Below, piece by piece: positions 26,285-34,330 of a stretch of DNA of 64,000 bases; the stretch's first letter is position 1, and the number at the start of each line of letters is the position of its first letter. Position numbers and translations under genes: made by a program. The stretch covers positions 35,586-99,585 of the forward strand of contig CAZSHS010000009.1 of assembly GCA_964606665.1 (NCBI GenBank), given 5' to 3'. Origin of the DNA: Aved-18 sp964606665 (GTDB lineage Bacteria > Cyanobacteriota > Vampirovibrionia > Obscuribacterales > Obscuribacteraceae). The notes under the pieces were generated by a model that saw only the letters and a list, made by a program, of their open reading frames with translations, was not told the origin of the DNA and ran no database searches.

Positions 26285-29200
26285 ATGATAAAAGCACCGA
26301 AAATTTTGCTGTCGATAAGTTGCCTACTAGCGGCTTCGACTCCGTTGTGCCTGGCTTCAGAGCATTCGCCAGCCAAGCAAATTTACGTGCCGGCATCTCA
26401 AATACCACGCCGATACGACAGCGAAATGTTTAATGGCACAGAGGCTGTTCCAAGTACAAACTCTTCTTCTAGTCTTTTTAGAGCGCCCAGTAATTATGGC
26501 AAACCCCAGGCGAAAACAACTTCTTCCGCTTCGTCCTTGAATTCGACTCACAAACCTCTTCCAGTTAAAAAGGTTTCAAAACCCCCTATATACAAGAAAA
26601 GCACTGATCCCTTTGTGCAACAAACTGGTTCGCAATTTCAATCCGAACTGGCTATTAAACATGCGGACGCACTAATTGCCCAGGGCAAATTGAAAGACGC
26701 CCAGGCGGTTTTAATGAAAGTGCAAAGAACTTTTCCACAAGAAGCAAAACTAAAAGACAAAATTGCACAAGTGAGCGTGCTGCGCTCGCACCATTATTTG
26801 AAAACAGGTGACCATTTACAAGCAGCGTCACAATCGCGCATGGCACTTGCATTCGACACACACAATGAAAAAGCTAAAGACACTTTAGATAAAGCTCTAC
26901 AAGGAATGAATGTGGACCCGTCGAGCTCGCAAGCTCGATTAAAACAAGGTCATACTCTTTTTTCTCAAGGCAAAACTTTAGAAGCAGCAATTGAATATCG
27001 AGCCGCGCTTCACAATCAAGCGCAATTAGACTCACATTCAGAAGCACTGGTAGGACTTGGAAATATTGCCGCTCACCACAAAGATTTCACTAATGCCAAA
27101 GCCAATTATGAAGCGGCTTTGCACCAGAATCCCAATTCGAGTATGGCACTGCGGCAGCATGGACTTTTTCAATACAAACAAAACGAACTTATAAATGCTA
27201 ATCGCAATTTGTCCAAAGCGCTGATCATAAATCCGTCAGATGTAGCTGCCAAAGAAAAATTAATTGAACTGTGGCAACAACAAGTTGCAACAAGACCAGA
27301 CGATGCTTTAACGCACTTGGGCATGGCGCGGGCTTATCAGCTCGCTGGCGATTTAAAATCTGCACAAGCCGAATATAAAACCGTAGTAAAAATAGATCCT
27401 AATCATCCTAATCTGCCACAAGCGCGTGAGAGCTTTAAAATTGCTCTGGTCGAGCAAGAAGCTCGCAAACACTTAGAGTCGGCGCACACGCTTGAAAAGC
27501 ATAATGCCTTGCGTGAAGCTTATGCTAAGGCTGGCGAGGCGGCACGCATTACACCAAACAATGTACAGACCAAACTTTATCAAGCTCACTTGGCTGAAAG
27601 AATTGGCAATTACAAAGACGCTAAAGCTTTTTATCTAAGCGCTTTGACTCTGGATCCAAACAACGCAACGGCATCAACTGGTGTGCGCAGATATGCAAAT
27701 ATTTTGGCCACTGGTGAGCATCCAATTGAGTTAAAAGCCCAAGCTGGCAATATAAACGGTGCAACATCAGATGGTTTTGATAGTTTCAATTCAGGAAGGC
27801 GTATCGAAGGACCGCGCAACTGGTCGTTTGGCGTGCCACCAAATAGACCCCATCAATTTACCGGAAACGAAGAGCCACCTTCTGCAACTTTGCCTGCATT
27901 TCCGATGACTATGCAAGGCAATCCCGCCAGTGGCGCGTCTCCATCACAATATGGCGTGGCACCGGGTTCTATTTATCAAGTACCATCGGGCGATCCGCTA
28001 ACCAACATGGCAGGATTCATGGGTCAACTGCGCAATCATATGGCAAGCGAAAAACAAAAGTGGAAAGACTGGGAAGAGCAAGTCCACAATGGAATGAAAC
28101 CGCAAACGGCTGATGCTGCAGCTCCCTCATCGATTTCTGCTCCATCGCAAGCGGCATCTTCAGGTTCGGTTGCGTCACTTCTTGCGATGAGCCCGACAGC
28201 AGCCAGTGGTGCCAATACTGCATCTACATCACCGACTGGAAGCAAATTAATTACATCTGGCGACGTGGCCGCTTTATTGCAGTCGCTAAAAACAGGCAAA
28301 ACAGCCGTTGCACCAAAAATCGCTCAGGTTGCTACTCAAGCCGCACCGACCACTACTGCCACTACTGCAACTAATGCAGCAACAGTTGCTACTAATGCGC
28401 TAAGTGCTACTGGTCTGACACCACCGATAGCACCACCGATTCAGACTCAATCAAAACTTGGCACAGTCGTAAATGCACTTTCGAACGCTGCCGCTGGTAG
28501 ACCTCTGATGTCGCAGCCTTATAACTACAATTATACTAATTCAATGGTAAATCCATACGCAAATCCTTATGCGCCATACAATCCCCAAGCGATTCCTGCA
28601 TCTGTCAATCAATTTGCAGTGGGACCACCCCAAATTGATCCTATGACAGGCAAAGCGTTACCAACAAATATGATTCAGCCACCTGCAGGAACTTTGCCCC
28701 TTGGTACAAATTCAGTAATGGGAACAAATCCCGGCAATGGCACTAATTGGGCTGCACTTGCAGCTACAGCCGGGCAAGTAGCTTATCAAAACAGGGGTGC
28801 CATAAAAGCTGCTGCTGCAAACGCTGCACAGAAAATGCAACCCTTTGTAGAGAACGTCAAGCAAAACTTGCTACAACCTGCATCTTCAAGCGTAAGCGAG
28901 ACCACCAAGGCTACATTACTGCCGACAACTGCTAACGAAACCGCCACTGCATCTAGTACCACCACAGAATCAATTCCAATGGTAGACGCCTTGAATCAGG
29001 CCGCTGTTCCAAACGAAATAAATCCGACCATAACCAAGACATCGGACGAAAATGCCATTGCCCTAGCGTCTCCAGATAGTCTTACTTCCCAAAACGCTTC
29101 ATCTTCAACACCTAATTCAAGCTCAGACGTTGCAAGCGACAGACTGAACGCGCTTGAAAATCAGAATTCACAACTGCGCGAACAATTAGAAAAAGCAAAT

Positions 29201-29614
29201 GCCCAATTGAAAGCGATCAATGGCAATTCAAACCAAGCAACACCTGAATCAGTATATAAGTCACCTTTTGCCAAAGCACCCGTGCGACTTGAGTTACTCG
29301 GAGTAAGCTCAACAGAAAAAACAACAACATTAAACGTAGTGCTCAAGAACAGCCAAAGCAGTGAGATGAAACTGCCATCATCGATGAGGGCTGTGGTTCG
29401 TTTGTATGGCACGGCCGACCAGGTAGCAAAAGTTAAATTCGACAAGAAAGCACTTAGTGCGAACGAAACAGTCAAAGGTACAATTACTGTTCATGCACCA
29501 AAACTTAGTCCAGCAGCGGATGTACTTATACCTAATTTGCTCAGTGCAAGCGATGGCTCGAAGCAAGACTTGCATTTGACCGTTCCAATATCTTCCAATT
29601 TTGGTGTCAACTAA
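26285..29614 (+). CDS. Large exported TPR-repeat protein
   Basis: A protein of 1109 residues. A signal peptide (about 1-25, ending LCLASEH) sends it out of the cytoplasm. Residues about 115-460 hold at least eight tetratricopeptide repeats, with ALHQNPNSSMALRQ, LIINPSDVAAKEKL and LTLDPNNATAS segments typical of helix B. The following 450 residues are Ala/Thr/Ser/Pro rich and low in complexity. A short coiled coil is near 950-980 (LENQNSQLREQLEKANAQL), and a beta-rich C-terminal domain lies near 990-1109. Such proteins often act as scaffolds in the envelope. No recognised partner is adjacent. It is divergent from adhE. Confidence 0.85.
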   Translation: MIKAPKILLSISCLLAASTPLCLASEHSPAKQIYVPASQIPRRYDSEMFNGTEAVPSTNSSSSLFRAPSNYGKPQAKTTSSASSLNSTHKPLPVKKVSKPPIYKKSTDPFVQQTGSQFQSELAIKHADALIAQGKLKDAQAVLMKVQRTFPQEAKLKDKIAQVSVLRSHHYLKTGDHLQAASQSRMALAFDTHNEKAKDTLDKALQGMNVDPSSSQARLKQGHTLFSQGKTLEAAIEYRAALHNQAQLDSHSEALVGLGNIAAHHKDFTNAKANYEAALHQNPNSSMALRQHGLFQYKQNELINANRNLSKALIINPSDVAAKEKLIELWQQQVATRPDDALTHLGMARAYQLAGDLKSAQAEYKTVVKIDPNHPNLPQARESFKIALVEQEARKHLESAHTLEKHNALREAYAKAGEAARITPNNVQTKLYQAHLAERIGNYKDAKAFYLSALTLDPNNATASTGVRRYANILATGEHPIELKAQAGNINGATSDGFDSFNSGRRIEGPRNWSFGVPPNRPHQFTGNEEPPSATLPAFPMTMQGNPASGASPSQYGVAPGSIYQVPSGDPLTNMAGFMGQLRNHMASEKQKWKDWEEQVHNGMKPQTADAAAPSSISAPSQAASSGSVASLLAMSPTAASGANTASTSPTGSKLITSGDVAALLQSLKTGKTAVAPKIAQVATQAAPTTTATTATNAATVATNALSATGLTPPIAPPIQTQSKLGTVVNALSNAAAGRPLMSQPYNYNYTNSMVNPYANPYAPYNPQAIPASVNQFAVGPPQIDPMTGKALPTNMIQPPAGTLPLGTNSVMGTNPGNGTNWAALAATAGQVAYQNRGAIKAAAANAAQKMQPFVENVKQNLLQPASSSVSETTKATLLPTTANETATASSTTTESIPMVDALNQAAVPNEINPTITKTSDENAIALASPDSLTSQNASSSTPNSSSDVASDRLNALENQNSQLREQLEKANAQLKAINGNSNQATPESVYKSPFAKAPVRLELLGVSSTEKTTTLNVVLKNSQSSEMKLPSSMRAVVRLYGTADQVAKVKFDKKALSANETVKGTITVHAPKLSPAADVLIPNLLSASDGSKQDLHLTVPISSNFGVN

Positions 29615-29625
29615 ACTGCGTTGCT

Positions 29626-30009
29626 TCATTTAGTGCTGCGTTTCTTTTTGGGCTTTTTCAAGGCTTGTACCTGCGCGCTTTTGAATGCCTCCACCGATAA
29701 GCGAGTTAGATAATCTGGATTTTCCAGAGCGGCTTCAGGTACCTGGTAGTAAAAGAGGCGTCCAGTGCCTCTTTTGGTCTCATACTCGAAATACTCTTTG
29801 ACGAATTCGCATTCATCTTTGGCCATTGCCACCGGTTTGCCAAACTGATCAAGAGTCTCTTTTAAATATAAAATCTCGTCGATTATGATTGCAAACATCA
29901 ATCCCTCGACAAAAAGACCAATGCCTCCGAACATTCTTCTCGCCTGGACTAATCTCCAGGAGCGAAGAAGGTCCTGTACGTGCAAAGTAATTCCATCATT
30001 TTTTTTCAT
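29626..30009 (-). CDS. TfoX/Sxy N-terminal-domain protein
   Basis: A protein of about 127 residues with the TfoX_N fold: RMFGGIGLFVEGLMFAII near residues 22-39, then the strand DEILYLKE, and WFYY-like LFYYQVPEAAL near 85-95. The last 20 residues are Lys rich. In gamma-proteobacteria TfoX/Sxy regulates competence, but stand-alone TfoX_N proteins are common and of unknown role. I choose the ATG at 30009. The alternative at 30066 falls inside the terminator of the upstream lipoprotein gene. The gene is convergent with the large TPR protein, 11 bases away. Confidence 0.8.
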   Translation of the reverse strand: MKKNDGITLHVQDLLRSWRLVQARRMFGGIGLFVEGLMFAIIIDEILYLKETLDQFGKPVAMAKDECEFVKEYFEYETKRGTGRLFYYQVPEAALENPDYLTRLSVEAFKSAQVQALKKPKKKRSTK

Positions 30010-30044
30010 TCTATCTTTTTCACAACGCACCAGATGCGGTGATA

Positions 30045-30079
30045 AACAAAACCGACAATCTTGCAAGAAGACTGTCGGC
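30045..30079 (-). terminator. Rho-independent terminator of the small lipoprotein gene
   Basis: Read on the minus strand, GCCGACA pairs with TGTCGGT around a loop containing an inner CTT-TTGCAAG hairpin, and a T-rich tract (TTTTGTTT) follows. It lies about 30 bases after the lipoprotein stop and separates it from the TfoX-like gene. Confidence 0.8.
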
Positions 30080-30109
30080 TTTGTAATTGATACCAGATGA
30101 TGCGAGCAA

Positions 30110-30406
30110 CTACTCTTTTTTAGCGTCGCCAGCTTCTTCTTTTTTATCTTCAGACTTAACTTCTTCAGTTTTGGTCTCTTCTGTTTTGGTCTCAGTGCCT
30201 TCGGCTGTTTCAGTAGTTTTCTCGGTAGCTTTTTCTTCTACTTTGGTGCTGCTGTCGCCTGTAGGTGTTGAGGTTTCAGTAGTGGTTGTGGTTGTAGATG
30301 TGGTGGCATTTTCATCTTTAGCTCCACCGCATCCAGCTAGTAAACCTACAACTGCTACGGCTGTTAACAATGCCATAGCGCTGTTTTTTGTTGTTTTCGC
30401 TTCCAT
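30110..30406 (-). CDS. Small Thr/Glu/Lys-rich lipoprotein
   Basis: A protein of 98 residues. A signal peptide with lipobox LLAGC (Cys near residue 26) directs it to lipid modification and membrane anchoring. The rest is low complexity: a run of Thr and then Lys/Glu/Thr repeats (EEKATEKTTE, TKTEETKTEE) ending in an acidic/basic tail. It has no recognisable domain and is probably an extended, disordered surface or periplasmic protein. It has its own terminator and a leader with two perfect palindromes. A long plus-strand open frame over the same bases is a shadow of the repetitive codons. Confidence 0.8.
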   Translation of the reverse strand: MEAKTTKNSAMALLTAVAVVGLLAGCGGAKDENATTSTTTTTTETSTPTGDSSTKVEEKATEKTTETAEGTETKTEETKTEEVKSEDKKEEAGDAKKE

Positions 30407-30423
30407 CTAAACTCTCTCCGTTA

Positions 30424-30453
30424 AATTGGCAAGCCAATTATTTGTACTAGTAC
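30424..30453. promoter_or_regulatory. Two palindromes upstream of the lipoprotein gene
   Basis: AATTGGC and GCCAATT flank two bases at 30424-30439, forming a perfect 7-base inverted repeat. GTACTAGTAC at 30444-30453 is a perfect ten-base palindrome. Both lie 18-47 bases before the lipoprotein start codon, where a dimeric regulator could bind. Chance is not excluded, and no regulator gene is adjacent. Confidence 0.35.
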
Positions 30454-30527
30454 TAGACAATTACAACCGACCAGGCGGCTCTGGCGCAAGGAATGTTACT
30501 TTATCTGTCATCACTTGATAACAGCAA

Positions 30528-31442
30528 TTACATAACGTACTGAGGTTTCGTTTTGTACAGTAAACGAAAGGTTGCTTTGTCTCCAGCAGAAAGACTAGTC
30601 ACGATGCGATCTACATACATAATGTCATCGCGATAGGGGCTGTGTTCCTTGATTCCAAGCGCATGACCAAATTCATGAGCAGATGCTCCCATCATGCGCT
30701 CAGGGGTCTGATTGATCATAGTTGAAAGCTCAATGACAACCGGTTTTTGTCTGTAATTAGGCAATAGGGTTTGAGCTGGGGTAAAGAGCTGTGCGCAAGT
30801 ATTGCCACCTACGTTCAAGCCGCCTGGACCGCCAGAATCAGGGAAAGAGTCGGTAAAAAAAACGAGCACCTGGGCTTCTCTTGGATCTTCAGTAAAGCCA
30901 AATTTTATCAGACCCTCGTGCTCAAATTGGCGCCACTGCTCGATGCCTGCAGCCACTTGGTAATTAGTTTGCTCTTCCCAGCCCTTTGCAACATTGCAAT
31001 CCCCAAAAGGATCTTCGGATTGCAAACGCTGAAAGACCTCATCGACTCTCTGTTGTTGCAATTGAGCAAATGGCAACTTAGGTAACTCTATTCCTGGACT
31101 GATCCATACACGCAAAGGCATCTTGTCTGCAGTCCAACGTACTAAAGCCATACGTAAAGAAGGCTCGCCTGGGTTATAAGGCTTTGCAGCGTTAGCTTTG
31201 GTGCGGTTTTCCCCTCCGGTCAGATGCAGACCAGGAGTGGTAATTTGTGAGCCATAACTAGCAGAACCATGGCTACTATCTGGCAAATAGCGCGGCGAGC
31301 GAGTCTGAAACTGAGCTTTTGGCAGCGCCGGTGCCCTCCTTTGCAAGTTTTGTCTGTTTTGTGCCAAAGCATCAAGCGTACTTGCCAGTGAAGATAAACT
31401 CAGGCAACACAATATAAACAAGCAATACGAGCGTTTAGTCAT
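30528..31442 (-). CDS. Exported matrixin-like (M10-type) metalloprotease
   Basis: A secreted zinc protease of 304 residues. The N-terminal hydrophobic segment (about 8-28) is a signal peptide. The zinc motif HEFGHALGIKEHS near residues 258-270 has the third His of the metzincin long motif HExxHxxGxxH. DDIMY shortly after supplies the Met-turn region. The preceding segment with FPDSGGPGGLNVGGN fits the calcium/substrate-binding part of M10 enzymes. A linker of about 100 residues precedes the catalytic domain and may act as a pro-region. It is divergent from the NagB-like gene. The substrate is unknown. Confidence 0.88.
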   Translation of the reverse strand: MTKRSYCLFILCCLSLSSLASTLDALAQNRQNLQRRAPALPKAQFQTRSPRYLPDSSHGSASYGSQITTPGLHLTGGENRTKANAAKPYNPGEPSLRMALVRWTADKMPLRVWISPGIELPKLPFAQLQQQRVDEVFQRLQSEDPFGDCNVAKGWEEQTNYQVAAGIEQWRQFEHEGLIKFGFTEDPREAQVLVFFTDSFPDSGGPGGLNVGGNTCAQLFTPAQTLLPNYRQKPVVIELSTMINQTPERMMGASAHEFGHALGIKEHSPYRDDIMYVDRIVTSLSAGDKATFRLLYKTKPQYVM

Positions 31443-31499
31443 ATTAAAGAAACCAGAATCTACTTCTTATATTATGCCAACAGTTTTGAATTTGCTTTC

Positions 31500-32216
31500 A
31501 TGAACCAACCCATCCAAACTTTCCACTCAATTTGCCAACCAAAAGAAGAAGCCAGTCGAAAGGTTGCGCACGAAATTGCACTTTTAATCGAAAATCAGGA
31601 TTTGGATGAGAACTACGTCTGTCTTGGATTACCAACCGGCAGAACGCCATATCTTATATACGAAGAATTGGTTCGAGTTTCAAACGAACGCAATTTCAAA
31701 TGGGAGAGGGTTAAATGTTTTGCCCTCGACGAATATTTAGACTCGTCCCCAGAAGACACTTTTCACGCCTATCTAGACAAAAATCTCTACAGCAAAGTTT
31801 CTATTCCAAGCAAGAACTGCTTCAACCCCGCAGAGTGCGATGATTACGATGGTCTTATTGCTTTTCATGGCGGACTGGATTTAACTATTCTGGGAGTGGG
31901 CGGCAATGGACATATCGCTTTCAACGAACCTGGAACCACTGAAGATAGCTGGACTCATTGTGTGTGGTTGACGGATGAAACTTTAGAGGCAAACAAGTCT
32001 CTTTTCAAAAATCCGGAAAAAATGCCAAGTCGCGCCGTGACAATGGGCGTTGCCACAATTGTGGCAAGCAGAAAAATCAAGCTTGTCGCATTTGGCCAAA
32101 ATAAAAAACTGATCTTGCAAGAAGCACTGAAAGAAAAAATTACAAGCGACTTGCCCGTTTCTTATTTACAGAAACATAGTAATCTAGAGGTGTATACAGA
32201 TTTCAGCCTGGACTAA
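31500..32216 (+). CDS. nagB: NagB-like glucosamine-6-phosphate deaminase
   Basis: Converts glucosamine 6-phosphate to fructose 6-phosphate and ammonia, linking amino-sugar breakdown to glycolysis. The sugar-phosphate-binding segment GLPTGRTPYLIYEEL is near residues 43-57, FALDEYLD near 76-83, and the active-site segment GVGGNGHIAFNEPG near 132-145, where E. coli NagB has GxGxDGHIAFNEP. Here Asn replaces that Asp. The 238 residues are a little shorter than E. coli NagB, and the C-terminal allosteric lid is not evident. A 6-phosphogluconolactonase-like role is the main alternative. The exported cyclophilin follows 7 bases later. Confidence 0.88.
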   Translation: MNQPIQTFHSICQPKEEASRKVAHEIALLIENQDLDENYVCLGLPTGRTPYLIYEELVRVSNERNFKWERVKCFALDEYLDSSPEDTFHAYLDKNLYSKVSIPSKNCFNPAECDDYDGLIAFHGGLDLTILGVGGNGHIAFNEPGTTEDSWTHCVWLTDETLEANKSLFKNPEKMPSRAVTMGVATIVASRKIKLVAFGQNKKLILQEALKEKITSDLPVSYLQKHSNLEVYTDFSLD

Positions 32217-32223
32217 CTGAGAC

Positions 32224-33213
32224 TTGAAACATCATCATTTAAACAAATTTGTTGCTCTATCAATTACCAGTCTAATATTTGCTCAGACAGCCTTTGCTCA
32301 AAGTCGATTGTCTGACGAGATGATTCCGCCTGATGTCACACTCACAGACAAGGTGACATCTACGGCTTCAAGCACAGCCGCTAGTGCAGGTTCAGCTAAC
32401 GCACCTGGAATGGTTAGTGGCGGCTCCCTTAGCAATCCTGAGGTTCCCTCGTTCACAGGAAATAAGCCCGGCTCAAGCAGTCCCTTTGCCCAAGGCTCGC
32501 AATTCAATAATCAATTTGCCTCACAAATGGAGCAGTTGATGCGCCAGGGCGGCAAAAATGTTGACATACAAAAATTAAAAGAGCTGCAAGAACAGATGAT
32601 GAAACAGGGCATGCAGCCCCCGGTTAGAGAGGGACAGCCTAAAAATCCCACTCAGTTTACGATGAACCAAAATCAACAACCGCAAGCGCCACCCACTGGA
32701 CACGGACCAAATCCCCAAGCGCCGCCGATTGGTCAGGGCTCGCAATCTAAAGATCCGGTAGCTGTAATTGAAACCAGCAAAGGGCCGATTGTTATTCGTT
32801 TATTCCGAGGATTAGCACCAAAAACCACACAAGCATTCATGCAAATGTGTAGCGAAGGTTTTTACAACGGACTCAACTTTCATCGCTACGAGCCCGGCTT
32901 CGTCATTCAAGGAGGCTGTCCCAATGGAAATGGAACCGGAAATTATATCGACCGCAACACAGGCAAACCGCGTTATCTGCCACTTGAAATAACTCCCGCT
33001 CTAAGACACAACTCACCAGGCGTGGTGGCAATGGCTCGCTCTCCAGGTGATTTAAATTCAGCTAGCTGTCAGTTTTATATTACCCTCGGTCCCAAATCGC
33101 AGCTCGACCAGCAGTACACTATATTTGGTGGCGTGGTTCAAGGCATGGAAGTAGTCAACAATATAAGAGTTGGCGACAAAATAATAAATATACAAGTTCA
33201 AGAACAGAACTAA
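32224..33213 (+). CDS. Exported cyclophilin-type peptidyl-prolyl isomerase
   Basis: Catalyses cis-trans isomerisation of proline bonds in exported proteins. A signal peptide (about 8-25, ending QTAFAQ) is followed by a 150-residue Gln/Pro/Ser-rich linker with repeated PPxGxGPNPQAP units. The cyclophilin domain covers about 178-328. FYNGLNFHRYEPGFVIQGGCPNGNGTG carries the catalytic His-Arg/Phe-Gln-Gly signature, and SCQFYITLGPKSQLDQQYTIFGGVV is the second conserved block. I read the start as TTG at 32224, because no ATG lies near the signal peptide. The gene probably shares a transcript with the NagB-like gene, and its 3' end faces a convergent gene 9 bases away. Confidence 0.9.
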   Translation: MKHHHLNKFVALSITSLIFAQTAFAQSRLSDEMIPPDVTLTDKVTSTASSTAASAGSANAPGMVSGGSLSNPEVPSFTGNKPGSSSPFAQGSQFNNQFASQMEQLMRQGGKNVDIQKLKELQEQMMKQGMQPPVREGQPKNPTQFTMNQNQQPQAPPTGHGPNPQAPPIGQGSQSKDPVAVIETSKGPIVIRLFRGLAPKTTQAFMQMCSEGFYNGLNFHRYEPGFVIQGGCPNGNGTGNYIDRNTGKPRYLPLEITPALRHNSPGVVAMARSPGDLNSASCQFYITLGPKSQLDQQYTIFGGVVQGMEVVNNIRVGDKIINIQVQEQN

Positions 33214-33222
33214 GTATCAGCT

Positions 33223-34200
33223 CTAAATGCTGTTAGGGTCTATATAAGGCGGTATCGTGCCTTCTTCTGTTTGGGGTTTAGTCTTAGGCTGCATTTGCGA
33301 TTCGCCATTAGGAATAACTGGAAAAGGAAATGACTGCATAAATCCAGGCGGAACATCGGTTTGCATACCAGTTCCCATGCCGGGGAACATTTCCATCATC
33401 TTTTGCATTTGATCAAAAATTTTGCGAAAGCGCATAGTGCTATCTGCTAAATCTTTGAACTCAGGACCAGGAGTTCCATTTGGCAAACCATTTGGGAACT
33501 GTTCAATTATGATACTGCGACCATCCATAGGCATTCTGCGTAAGTCAAATGGCAACTGACTTTCCGCTCGCGGTTGCGGTCCTCTCAGTTGGGATGGGGA
33601 TTGAGAATGTGGAATGGTACCATTGTTATTAACTTGAATTTGTTCGATTCCAATCACTTTTTTCAGTCTGTCTACGCGATCTGCATACGACATAGATGTT
33701 GCAGGCACTCCAAACAAGTTGGTTTCAAGCCGCTCCAATCGTTTATCGAGAGATTCGCCTTTGTAAGTTTTTTTCAGTGCACGCCACTCAAGCGTATTCA
33801 AAACTGGATATTGCGAGTCAGCTATTGATGCACCGGCATCGGTTTTATTCTCTTTGTGTTCTTTTAGTTCTTTGGTTCGCGCTTGTAAATCCTTAGCGGC
33901 TTGTGAGTCTTTTTGTTGCACCGTCGCTTTTAATCTATCTAAGCGCATTTTGTTATTTCCAAACTGCACTCCACCCAAAACCAAGAGTTCAAGCCTCTCT
34001 AGCCGCTTTTCTATTGGGTCGTGATTATAGTCATGAAAGAAAAATCTATTCTCTAAAATCTTGAGATTCTTCTCGCTTTCAATAGTGAACTCATTGACAG
34101 CAACTGGATTGACGCCAGCAGTTTTGCCCGGACTTGCCGCTGAGGCAGCCGGTGTCAGAGAAAGTAGACAAATAGCAATCAAAAAATTTTTCTTGAGCAT
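33223..34200 (-). CDS. Exported protein with two RLERLE-type repeats
   Basis: A protein of 325 residues that I do not recognise. A signal peptide (about 1-21, ending AASAA) is followed by two copies of a motif of roughly 30 residues. The first is near 63-95 (KRLERLELLVLGG, then RLDRLKATV). The second is near 153-190 (KRLERLETNLFGV, then RVDRLKKVIG). The charged helix between them is rich in Lys and Glu. The C-terminal half is Pro/Gln/Met rich and probably unstructured. The repeat is not TPR or Sel1. A similar layout is often seen in secreted proteins of this lineage. It is convergent with the cyclophilin gene. Confidence 0.75.
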   Translation of the reverse strand: MLKKNFLIAICLLSLTPAASAASPGKTAGVNPVAVNEFTIESEKNLKILENRFFFHDYNHDPIEKRLERLELLVLGGVQFGNNKMRLDRLKATVQQKDSQAAKDLQARTKELKEHKENKTDAGASIADSQYPVLNTLEWRALKKTYKGESLDKRLERLETNLFGVPATSMSYADRVDRLKKVIGIEQIQVNNNGTIPHSQSPSQLRGPQPRAESQLPFDLRRMPMDGRSIIIEQFPNGLPNGTPGPEFKDLADSTMRFRKIFDQMQKMMEMFPGMGTGMQTDVPPGFMQSFPFPVIPNGESQMQPKTKPQTEEGTIPPYIDPNSI

Positions 34201-34247
34201 TTTATTTATCCTTACTAATCAGCATAACAAATTAAATCAAGACTTCA

Positions 34248-34284
34248 AACAAAAACCCTGTCTTCAAGCTAAAAAGACAGGGTT
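34248..34284 (-). terminator. Rho-independent terminator of dnaK
   Basis: On the minus strand AACCCTGTCTT (34274-34284) pairs perfectly over eleven bases with AAGACAGGGTT (34254-34264) around a nine-base loop. A T-rich tract follows, about 50 bases after the dnaK stop. Confidence 0.9.
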
Positions 34285-34330
34285 CTTACTGATTTTTTGC
34301 CAAGCAAACTACTTAGCTTTGCTATTCAAC

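Noticed and set aside
30087..30410. 107-codon plus-strand open frame opposite the lipoprotein gene
   Set aside because: It consists of Ser/Val runs that mirror the Thr/Glu/Lys repeats of the lipoprotein, and it lacks a ribosome site.
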